Below are positions 14,062 to 25,500 of a stretch of DNA of 64,000 nucleotides, in pieces (the stretch's first letter is position 1; every line of letters starts with the position of its first letter). Source of the stretch: Amblyornis subalaris (Eukaryota > Chordata > Aves > Passeriformes > Ptilonorhynchidae); NCBI GenBank assembly GCA_018881555.1, contig JACAXG010000007.1:634643-698642 (forward strand). Reading direction: 5' to 3'. The notes beneath the pieces are model-generated. The model was not told the origin of the DNA and made no database searches. It saw nothing but the letters and a program-made list of their open reading frames with translations. Made by a program: the position numbers and the translations under genes.

Positions 14062-14255
14062 CTTTTGGGGGTGTCTCGGAAGAGGTAGCTGCTGATTTCG
14101 GCTCCATCCGGGATGACTGACGAGTCGTGGAAAAACGCTTTGTCCCGGATCTGCATCTGAAAGAGCTCCTCGTCCCTGGTGGGGAACTTCTGGGGCCTGG
14201 AGCCGAGCGGCAGCAGCAGCAGCAGGAGCAGCAGCGGGCAGCGCAGCAGGAGCAT
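14062..14255 (-). CDS. NDNF: NDNF first coding exon: signal peptide and N-terminus, residues 1-64
   Basis: Translation starts at the ATG at 14255-14253, with A at the -3 position, and opens with a strongly hydrophobic leader (MLLLRCP followed by eight Leu, then PLGSRP). This is a signal peptide that would be cleaved near the Gln of QKFPTRDEELF. The rest, including QMQIRDKAFFHDSSVI and PDGAEISSYLFRDTPKR, is almost identical to mammalian NDNF. The exon ends two bases into an Arg codon at donor GTACTT. Its acceptor is either at 14256/14257 (TTGCTGCAG, directly before the ATG) or at 14281/14282 after a better pyrimidine tract (CCCCTCCTCAG). Both leave the protein unchanged. The poly-Leu leader is written largely by CTG-type codons, seen as GCAGCA repeats on the plus strand. 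Confidence 0.97.
14204..14254. repeat. CAG/CTG-rich trinucleotide tract inside the NDNF leader
   Basis: The plus strand reads an imperfect GCA/GGA/GCG triplet series. In the coding direction it is mostly CTG and CTC Leu codons of the signal peptide. It is the only triplet-repeat tract inside a coding exon of the window. Confidence 0.8.
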
Positions 14256-17200
14256 CCTGCAGCAACGACAGGGAGTCCCACCTGAGGAGGGGCACCACGT
14301 GCAGCTGCTCTGTGCTGGAACGTGGGCACACCTACAGCAATGTCACCTGCACTTCGTGTTTTGCAGGCACCTTCACTGCGCTGCCACAAGCACCAGCAAA
14401 ACTTACTGTAAGGACTAAGCTCGCACCGTCACAGCGCTTGGATAAAGGGTGTCACCAAGATTTGCCCATCCTGAACCACAACGGAAGCAAGGCCATGTTC
14501 TGGTTTCAAATTGGAATCTCTCCCTCTCACTACCAAAGAGCAAAAGCATTCCACATACTTTGGTGAGTTACAGTTTGGTGTTTTGCCGCAGCAGAAATGG
14601 AGCTCGCTGGCCTTGGGAGCTACAGTAAGCACAGAGCAGATGGAGGGTACATCGGCCTCGCTTCCCTTAGGAGATTTCGGCTGGGCTTCCAACAATCCTT
14701 TGGGAAGTAAATATTTCCAGTGAAATTGTTCTTTACAAAAATAGCGAATTAGGAAAACGTGATATAAACCCACACATATTCAAAGCACATTGGTATTAGC
14801 ATGCAATTCAGCAGGACTTAATCCTCAAGCCTGATGGGAATTGCAAAACACAAAAGCAGAGAATCCTTTACAAATTAGGCATAATAATTCATAATCTCAG
14901 CCTTTCATTATGATGTCTATAACTAGGTCAGTAATGACTACCCTAACATATACAGTGGGACAGGCTGCAAATCTCCTTTTGGTACAGTGGATGATCTCAT
15001 ATATAATGGCTCTGGGATGGAGGGGGAAGGGGGAAACAGCCCATTGCTGGTACAAGTTTATCAAGTTTAAATTGGTAAATTATAACATTTCTGTTTTTTA
15101 ATTAGAAAAATAGAGAGGTTTAGGCCATTACCTAAACTGTGCTAGCACTGGTTTTGGGGAGAAACATGGTAAAAAGCCTAGCTGGCGGAACACTTTTACC
15201 TTCTCCCTTGGCTGAGTGTGCAGTCAAGCACCGCTCTGGGTACTGCACCGTAACTGTGACTTTATGACAAACTCTTTCTTTTACCTTTAAGATCAAATCT
15301 GTTGCTGAGATTGTTTTTTTTCCCACCACCCCACTTGACCTTTCTCTAATATTTTATGTAAAAACAGCAAACATAAAGCTCCTTGAGAAGTGGCACGATG
15401 TAGTCTAAGCTATACTAAAACTGCTCTTCCCGAATCGCCCCTCCCTGCTGCTTCTAGCTTCCGTTCTGCCTGGCATCTGCCTGCCCTGCTCCCAGTACAG
15501 CTAAACACAGCCATCCACATGCCAGACATGAGGTGTCCTGACACCAGCAAGGCCGTGGAGGGCTCTTTTCACCCTCACATTGCTTCCTCTGCCTCTGGCA
15601 TCGTTGGTATTTAATCATTCTTTCCATCAACACGCAGGTGTCCTCTGCTCACCCCTCCTCTGCACCTCCTCCCCTCATCTCTGCTCTCCCTGGATCTCTG
15701 CTTATTCCCACTCCCCTTTGTACTGTTTTCTCCAGCTCCTGCTGTCCAGCTCAGTTACTACTTCTCTCTATTTTCCCATTGAAATTGGTGACGGGAGAGG
15801 GAAGAGAAAACATGTAGCAAACTCTAAAGTATCCATAAGCCAGGAGTGACCCGCACTGAACACTCCCTCACAGGATGCAATTTTAGTTCTCAAATTGTGC
15901 CCTCTGTTATCATTTGGGGTGGTTTAATAACAGGTTACTGCAGTGCTCTGCCCTACAGAAGTGAAAGGAGTCCCGGGCTTTACCTAACACACGCAATTGC
16001 TACTTACAGGTAAATCCTGATTTAGCTTCCCCAGCCTTTGTCAGAATTTATCCCAACCAGGTCCTGACTTAGCTTTTGATGACAACGGACATAGTTCCTC
16101 GCATTCAGGCTGAAGTGTTGATACTTATCAGCAAAGTTAAAGACATTTGACCTTCTGGAGCAGAGATCATAAGTCAAAATACTTGCTGACTTGAGTCACC
16201 GAAGCCAGCAGAAAGCTCCTCTCGCACAAAGCAGGATGAGTTTCGTGTGCTCTAACATGCTGTTTATTGATTCTTCGAGTATTATTGTTGGCCAACAGGG
16301 AAGAAATTCCTTCCAACTTAATCACAAGTTACAGCAGATTATTTGGTTAGGTACGAAACTCTGACGCTTTCTGCAGACAGCGTCCTCCACATGAACCCCC
16401 TGAAATTGCAATCCTGTGTATTCCCATAGTCAGTTCCAGCGCAATGTAACCTCTACTAAAATAAACCATTTTGATTATAGGCTAAGCTTCACTTCTTAAA
16501 TAATTTCACCAGCTAATGCACTTAAAAAACTCCCATAAACAGTGTTTCTGTCCCCATTAACAACTACAGAGCAGTGACAAAGTACAGATTTGTCTCTGAT
16601 TTCTTTATCTGATTGTGAAAGTATTTTGGCTTAAAAATAACTCCAAAAAGACACATTAAAGTTAGTTCTGTGATCCCTGCCCACCCCACACATGAAATAC
16701 CTTGCAAAGTTGTCAACTGTTACTGAAAAAGAAAAGTTTTACAATCTCTGTTCTTTTACAAATTAATAGAATTTTTGAGTGCTTTCATTTTCATGTATCT
16801 GATCTCAGAGGCTTAAAATAGACCCAATTTTCATGCACGACACTTCCAGCAGCAAAGAGGCATCCAAACCTCGCTCACAGTTTTTGGAAGCTGTGCTTTC
16901 AGTGTTACACCACCCTTTCACACCAGTTAGTAAACAGATTTTATTTTTTGCAGCGCACTCATAATTTGGCAGGGTTTCAAGCTAAATCCTCCACAGTTTA
17001 CTCATGCAAAACATCAAGAGCAAAGCAAAAAGCCCATTTATTCATCCCGTGTTTCTTTCTGGGCAAGCTCACCAGTGACTTTGACAGAGCCGCTCAGAAA
17101 ATGCACTTGCTAGATGCGAGCCTGTGAATTTGTGCTCTCCCACCCAGCCCTCAGAAACTTCCAACAAACCATTTTCTTGTCTTGGATTCGTTTTTAGAAG

Positions 17201-19084
17201 CCAGGTACAAGCTGAGGCCCAAGCGCTGCGCTGCTAAGCCCTACAAATTACGTGAAATATGTTGTGTGATTTTTTGTTCTCTAGGCTGTACCACCTCCTT
17301 AAATGCCTTTTATTCCGTTTTCTACAAGTTCATCTTGTTTTCTTTTCTTTTAAACTCTGAGTCAATATTTTATTGATATATTCCTGCTGACTGGAGGGAT
17401 TTGCCTGCTGTTTATCACTGAATTTAAGAGAGTGCCAAAGTAAACAGTCCTAAGTGAAATAATAAGCACCGTTTTCCTTCTCCAGGATTGCAAAAGTGCC
17501 CTCTAATGGCCCGTCTTTACCTCTCACTTTTTTCCCCAAACTCTCTCTAAACTGAGCCTTAAACCCAGAGGGGAAAGTCCTGCTGGCTGACCCACCTTGG
17601 GGAGTCAGACTGAGAGCACGGAGCATCCAGGGGGTCCCATCTCCTCCCACGTAGGGCTGCTCCCAGCGGACAAGGCCACGTGGTTTTGCCTGCCAGGCAC
17701 CGGGGACACTGAACCCGGGCAGGCTGAGCGATGCCAGGGCAGGTGGCCAGGGTTTCCTTGGATTTTAACCTGGAATGCGGCAGTGCCGTCCCCAGGTGAG
17801 CGGCTCCCGGGCTACACAAACACTCCGGTAGCAACAGCCACACCTCAGCTGAGGTTTGCTTAATAAGCCCGGCTGTATTTACCTAAAAGGATCAGCAGAT
17901 GAAAAATACGTGCCGTACTTTGGAGGGGGATAGACGTGATTTTAAACACCTCAAAATTCACCACCGTGCCAGAGGCTTGGGGTTTTTTTCCTTCTTTCAC
18001 AAAGTATAAATAAACAAAAGCAGCAGCCTGGCATTTTATAAATTTGAGTTATAAACACATACATGAAAATAATCGTTAAGCTGGGTCATGAGTTTTATGA
18101 TGATTATAATTAATTCCTGTCCTTTTAATAATTTCCCTACCCAACCTTTCCAAAATGCCACCTACACAAGCCCTACACAGCCCTCTGTCCTGCCTTTGAG
18201 ACCTCCACGTAACAAAGTTCATCTGTACCAGAGGCTTGCAAATCTCCAGGTAAACGGCAATTAGGAACAGAAATGGAGAGGATAACGGGATTTGCAGCTG
18301 GCTGAGGTTCTGAGTCAAGGGACAAATTAACTGGAGCTTTGGCAGCACCTCATGAGCTTTTCCCACAGGCTGCAGGATCAGCAAGGTGGGCATATCCTCA
18401 ATCCAAGCCAGAAACAGTTGGCCTTGGGGACAGATAAAACCACCCCATTTTTGATTTGCCTGCTCAAGCCCACATTTTGACTGACCTTTTTTCCCAAGAA
18501 AAAAAAGAACTGTTCAGGGTATACTCCAGAAGGGATCAGAGGCTCCCTGCTTACATCCCATCACAGAAATCCCATCCAGCAAGCCAAGAATCCATTTTGT
18601 TTGGCTGCTTGGAATCCAAGAGGTTGCGTACTCCTGTCTGGACTTCATTGTGCATTTATTTCACACACACACTCACAGGAAGGCTCAATGTCACTGAACA
18701 CACCTACGCTCCGGAAAAAGGGAGCAAAGTTTTGGATTCACCACATGCAACACCAGTACTGTTCATAGTCATCTTCAAGTGCCTTGATCTATGGAAATAA
18801 TTTGCTTGGCTCTTCAACTGTCTGCAGGTCACACAGACCTGTGAAGGATTTACAATAACAAAACAAAAAAGATCTGAGTTTACCTGAAGCAAATGCATCT
18901 GGAATAACCAAACCCTCACGTTAATGACAGAGAGCGGGGAGTGCACGGCTGTAATTTAGTGAGGATAATTTCAAGGCACTGCCTGACACAGCGCTTTTGT
19001 GTTGCATTTCATCTCTTTTTATTGTATGGAAGGTTAACTTTTTTCCTCCTTACATCCTATTTTTAAACTCTGATGTGCTGGGGN

Positions 19085-19098
19085 TTTTTTTTTTTTTT
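19085..19098. repeat. Poly(T) run
   Basis: Fourteen T bases directly after an ambiguous base at 19084. Simple sequence in NDNF intron 1. Confidence 0.85.
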
Positions 19099-22000
19099 CT
19101 GTTTACATTACCCATGCTGCATCTCATAGTAAGTCTGCAGATTTATTGACGTGATTTAAGTCCAGCTTTGGAAATAAAAGGGCACTGTGTGACTTCTTTG
19201 ACTTATTATAGGAATGCTGCAAGTAAAGAGGCCATGAGCTTTTCCATTATACACTTCATTTCCAGAGATATATGCCACAAATACATGCACCTCAGCACAC
19301 ACAGTTATCACCTGAGCAACAGAGGAGCTTAAAAGAGCTTACCAATTTTGATTGTAATGCAATTAGTTATTTTTAATGTGCAAACAAGGAAAATTATTGC
19401 TTTTGCAATTTAAGTATTTACTGGGAGCTGCTCAGTTTGTTTGCTTAGGGGGAGACCAGAGGGGAAAAGTGAAGGCCTGCCATTTAATGTTCACTATTCC
19501 CTAAAGGATCTGGGAAACGCTTGGTATGCTTTTCATTTGGGCTTTTTTGTGGTTCTTTTTTTTTTTTAAGGCAGCGCTTTTGAAAACTTGTTGTCTGGTC
19601 CTGCCTTGTGCCTGGGGAAAAGCACGGGCCAGGCAGGGCTGTGGGACCTCTCCAGGGGCTCGGGACAAGGAATGCGGCCCTGAGAGGGATGCAGGGGTGT
19701 ATCACTGTCCCTGTGGATTTTAGAGACAAATATTTTTGTGTACTGCCACAGCCAGCTTGACATGGCAGCTCCCGTTGGCAGGACCAGCTGTAACTGGGAG
19801 GGCAGGAGCTCTTAGGGACCTGTAATCCGTGGATTAAAGCTCCCTAAATCCGCGGGGACACGATGAACTATAATGGTGCCTTTGAAGCACTGAGGGTCCA
19901 CCGTGTCAATAATCTGTGGATTAACCGAGCGCCTCTTGCAATTCCAATTCAACCCGCGGTTTTCCTTTGCTGGGAGTATTGTTTTAGCAAAGCAAATCAT
20001 GGTGGCACAGGGGAAAAAATCCAACCATGTAAAAATAGGAAGGTGTGAAGAAATAAGGGTACATTTCCACCAAATCTTAATGGACAACAGTGGCAGTGAA
20101 CTACAGCTTGGGGGAGAGGTTAACTCTGAAGGGGCATCATTATAAAATGCAGAGCTGTCTCAAATTAGACATGTTGAAAAGCAAACATACTTGGGGAGGT
20201 ATGGTATCAAAAAATCAAATTTTACATGGACTGTTTTGTTTCTAAACTAAGATTTATTTATTTTTCCACTTTTACTGGAAACAGATTCAACTCTGATTAC
20301 ATCAAAATCGTCACCCTGGAGCTGGTTGTAGCTGGACGCTTCAAAAAACAGCTGAGCCAGGAGATGCCGTTTGGGACACTTGAGGAAATGCCTCACAGTT
20401 TTCCTTTTTTCAATCAGAGACCACATACCAGCGCTTCTCTCTTTCACAGCCACCTCGATCCATGAGAGTGTCAAACCCAAACAAACAGCGAGTCCCCGGC
20501 GGCCCCTGTTACAATACTTGGTGGTTCTGTACCTCTCCTTGCGAGGGGACGGCAGCGGCACGGGAAGAAGGGATGTGCTGGAGCATGGGGTGGCAGCCAG
20601 CTGGCAGCCCTCCCCCCTGTTCAGTGTTACTTCCCTTGGCCACTCTGGCACTGGCTGGCCTGTGTCCCCACTGTTGTCCCTTGCTCATCCTCACAGGCCC
20701 ATACAAAACCTCCAGGTGGCTGGATGTCGCTCCTGGAGAGGGCAGGCGTCATGGGATAGGTGACTGGTACCAGCTCTTGCAGAGGAAAATCTCATGTCAC
20801 ACTCGGAGAGTCTGACCCAACTCAGAGAAGAGGAATTTTTTCCATAGTCTCAGCAGGGGTTGAGCCCCACTAAAAGAAATAAGGCAGAGAAATCTCAGTT
20901 TGCACAACTCCAGGCCATTTAAGATAACCAGCCCTGAATGCCAAGCAGCTCTACCACAAATCTTTCAGCGCAAGCGCTGGAGGTGTTTTATAATGGAAAG
21001 TAATTATTATCCCCTTGTTACAAGCAATAAAAGTAGGGCAGAGACTTTCCTTGTTCAAGGAAATCCCAATATAATCCTTTCCTTTAATCATGAAACAATA
21101 GCTACTTTCCTCGGCCAAGTCATTCCGCCTTCAGCACAGCTCTCTGAGTGTAGGTTGCTCTCTTCGTAATGAATTTCAGCAAGGGATTAGCAGGGACGAA
21201 CACACGAACAATTACAAATTACAACCAACACCAGCGTGTTGGTATTTGGTACAGACTTTCCCACTGTTCCTCTGGAATACTTCAGAATGACATTATGAGC
21301 GAGCGCCCTCGCCAAAGCCCACGAGGGATGGGGAGGACTGAAATGTCAGGGCATGATACAGAGCAGGAACAGAACCAGGAGCTGTGCATCCTGCTGTCGC
21401 ATCCTCAAACTGCTGGGGCAGGAAGACTTTTGGAAAAGTGCTAAAACACAATCCCAAAGTCATTAACTGCGTTAACTACCAAAGGAGTTAAAGTTGCTTG
21501 AGCCGTTCCTAGGGAATACCGCCAGCCTGGCAGCTGCTCCGAGCCAACAAGGTGTTTGATAAAGGGGAGAACACACCAGGGGCTGGCGCAGGGCAGGGAG
21601 CTGTGGGAGAGGCAGTGACAGGCAGGGAGCTGCAGGTCACCAGAGTGACTTGCAGAGCAGGAGTGGGGGAAGCCGAGCCTCCGGCAGCTCCAGCAACAAC
21701 TGGAGCACTCACATTTTGTGGGAAGCTGTGCCATGAGCACACTGGAATTGCTTATGTGCTTCTTCCCTTCTACTTTTCGGTAGGTGATTAATAAAGGGAA
21801 CATATTGCTGAGTGCTTTGAAACCCTGTCAAGCACACGGGCCGATTCCCACAGCTTCCACCAGACACACAGTTTTCTTCAGCGTCAGGAACACCACCACA
21901 CGTACACAGGATTACAAACCACAGCCAGCCCACNTGCATTGGTATTCCCACTCACTTCCCTACCTCTACACACACAGTTTTCCTGCAACAGCTACTCACG

Positions 22001-22288
22001 AATTCTCATTTGCCGTGTTGCCACACCTCCCTTATTCCCACCAAGGGTTTCTCAGTGCTTTCAGGCTGACCAGTAACACCCAGTAACACTTGCAACAGCA
22101 CAGAGAGTAACAGCAGAAAGCTGGAAGAGCAGAGCAAGACAGCAGCAGTAACAACCCATGGTGCTTATCCCCACTCCCTGTGGAAGCGACCGCATCCCTG
22201 TGCTGCCACCAGAACGGTGTCCTGAATCAGTGCTCGCTGATCTCAACGGAATGATGACTTGGTCTACTGAATGGAGAGTTTGGCCCAT

Positions 22289-22560
22289 ATGAGAATAGTT
22301 TAGATTGGAAAAGCCCTCTAAGACCATTGAGACCAGTCATTAACCCAGCACTGCCAAGGCCACCACTAACTCATGTCCCCAGGTGCCACATCTACACATC
22401 TTNTAAACACCTCCAGGGATGGTGACTCCAACACTGCCCTGGGAAGCCTGTTCCAATGCTTGACAACCCTTTCCATGAAGAGGTTTTTTCTAAAATCCAA
22501 TCTAAACTTCCTCTGGCTTGAGGCCATTTCCATTTCTCCTATTTGGGAGAAGACATCAAT
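22289..22560 (-). mobile_element. CR1 LINE 3'-end fragment, minus orientation
   Basis: The plus strand shows the reverse complement of the 3' part of a CR1 non-LTR retrotransposon. In order it holds a TAGATTGGAAAAG start, the block around AACCCAGCACTGCCAAG, CACCTCCAGGGATGGTGAC, CTGGGAAGCCTGTTCCAATG, and a final GAGGCCATTTCC with a TTTGGGAGAAGA remnant. These are diagnostic of avian CR1 copies. It is a 5'-truncated insertion of about 270 bases, as is typical for CR1, with no open reading frame left and small internal deletions near the right end. The edges are approximate. Confidence 0.92.
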
Positions 22561-25500
22561 ATATATTACTTATGACCACAGTAATATATGTTATATTGAA
22601 AGGTGATACCCCAAAATTTCCAGTTCCTTAATTATCATCAGAATCCAAATTTTTCTGATGGAACTTACTATCCAAAATTGGATTCAGTTTTAATATTATC
22701 TGCCTACAGAAGATATGCAAATGAAATCTTAGGCCCTGAAAGTCCCTAATGAACCCTTAAGGTGCTCTCTCATAATGATTTGCTGCATATCATGGTAATT
22801 CACAGATGCTGTGTCTCATTTTCCCTAGCTGGGAAAGGGCTGCTGAAAATATGTAAACATTTGTCAAGTGTTTGAAAATGGAAAGTATCAAATGTAGTGC
22901 TGAAGCTATTGATATTTACATATTTCTACCAGCACTCTCAGTGTTAGAGCTGGCAGATCTCAGCCACAGTTCCAGCAGCAAAGACTCTCCGAGATCCAGC
23001 ATGGATATTGTCTCCCACACTGACCCCCACCACCCATAGGAAGCAGCACACACCATTTCTTAGCTCTGGGTCCTCAGGGGCTCCAGTGGCTGAGAGCACA
23101 GGATGGCTTATCCTGGATGAACCACATCCCAGGGAGCATAATCAGCCTTAGCATTGCTCCTGGGGGTCACTCAGAAAATTCCTTCTTTCTTATGCTCACT
23201 TTTATACACTACATGGGGAGGTATGAGAAGGAGCAGGAATGCTCACATTGGCTAAATTTTGTATTTACTTGCTCAGCATCCTGCTTTAAAAAAAAAAGAC
23301 AAAGGGCAACTCAATAAATCNGTGCAAATTGTTAGCAAAGGACATGAGCTGCTCCAAATTTCTTGACACAGCCACCTGCTGTCACCCCCGTGGTGCCTGA
23401 CACTTCCCACTGTCTCCAGAGAAAATCCAAACTTCTCCCAGATGCTCACCCAGCATCACTCAACCCCTCCAGCGCTAGGGAGCCATGTGACAGAGCAAGG
23501 ATTTGACTCCAAAGGGCAAGGTGGTGGGGAGACAGTGAGGCATAGCCATGGAGACTGCTGCCTCAGGNGAGCCTTGGTCAAAGCTGACACACACACCTGT
23601 CTGGCGAGGCTGTAGGACACCACGAGCCCAACCACAGCTCACCAGCCCATCACACCAAAGCAGGATAGCAGCATGTTTGGGAGCTGCCAGCCTTCAGTCC
23701 TCCTTCGGGCATTTGTTTTGTTTTAGTGGACTTCTGCATGACCGAGCTGAGAAGTCTTTCCCAAGTGCAAAGAGATGGGTGCTCCAAAGGGATGTGCCGC
23801 CCGAGTTTTAAACCTGCCAGGGTCAACTGCAGAGCTGTGGCGAGGGATCTGAAAAATCAGGTTATTGAAAGGATTGGTTTCAGCTCCACTTTACTGCTGG
23901 GCCAGTGTTTATTTGTCCAGGCTGGCAGGCGAAAGGTTAGTCCTTTATCTGGTTGCTGCCGACAAAAGCCGAGCGAACACATGCGGGCGGGGAGGTCAGG
24001 CTGTCATGGGTGAGCGAACATCCAAACAGCCCCAAAACCTCCAGGCCTTCTTATGGCAACCATACATCCCTGGCTGACAGAAGNGGAAAGAAGGGAGGAG
24101 TTTCTGCATTCAGAGATGACTAAGTGCACAACAAGGGCATTTCTTCTCCCAAAGGGGGAAGACGTGGTGAGAGCTGTGGTGTGGGATCCAGGGCTGCCTT
24201 CTGGGGGTGTCCCTTCGCCAGCAACTGGAAATGGCTCCAACATTCTTGGATGAAAGTTACTGCTAAAGGACAAAGCATCGTTTCAGCATCACTGTTAATA
24301 CTGCATTGTAAAACCCAAAAAGCTGAAAATTCATAAAGCAGTATCTGCTCTTTGGTGATTTGTCCCCTCAAAGCATTTCAGCATGCCAACGAGGCTTGGG
24401 CTGGACGCTGGGTGGGAGGCTCTGCCCATGGGGATGATGCCCTCAGGTCCCACTTTGCTCCCACACACACATTTCACCGAGGGCCACGAGCTGGGGTCTG
24501 CACAGTCCCGGGGTGAACAGACCCATGATGAGCCCACACTGCCTGGTGGGGATGGTCATGAACCCCACAAGCAACAGGATGAACCAGAGAGTGTGTTGGT
24601 CTACTTGACATGCTCCTTGCTGAGGTGTATGAATTTTGCATTTTCTAGTTAAAGCCCTAATTGCCTGGATTTTCTTCTTTCTTCTTTCTTGCAACTGCTT
24701 TTTCTTACATGAGTGGGAATCAGAATGTGCTCCGTAAATTAACACAGCACATTTCTTTCCCACCCTGCCGTCACACACTCGCAAGAGATGTCTTAGACTC
24801 TTGCTTTAAAATACCTGATTAATTCAAACATTGTTAGACTTTTTCACATGATGTGAGAGGGTCTTAAAACCTACTTATTTTTCCTCATATTATTTTTTTC
24901 CAACTATTGTACTATAACAGGATTATAAAAGTTTTAATTGACTGATATTAAATCTTCCCTGCAAAATTGTAACTTTAATACCCCCTAGGACTATTAGGTT
25001 TTTATTCATTATTTCTCATTACTGAAAAATCAGCTTGAGAGAGCCCCTAGGGTCTTCCCCAAGTAAGGATAAGATCCTATTAGTCCTACAAATCATACTC
25101 AAGTAAGTAATTCTTACCCAGGAGAAAAAGCCCACGGGGAATTAAACACAGATTTAGTAGCCACAGGAAGGGAAAGAATGGGGACTAGACACTCTTAACG
25201 CTGCTCACTGATGTTTTCCTCTGCATCCAGAGACCAGCTGGCAGCTCTGAGACACTTGGCTTTCCCACACCATCATCATCCCGATCTGCAAACTGCTTAA
25301 TTTGCATCAGGTTTCTGGATTTCAGAACGCTGAGACACGTTTAGACTGTTTGACTATAAACAAATTAGCAGCAAATCTGCTGCACCTAAACAAAGTAGAG
25401 AGAGATGGAGAGAAACACAGAGAGAGCACTTGCTTCTTCATGATATTCTGATTGCTTTGTAAAAACATCTTCCCTGTTTAATCATCCCTGCAAATGTGTG

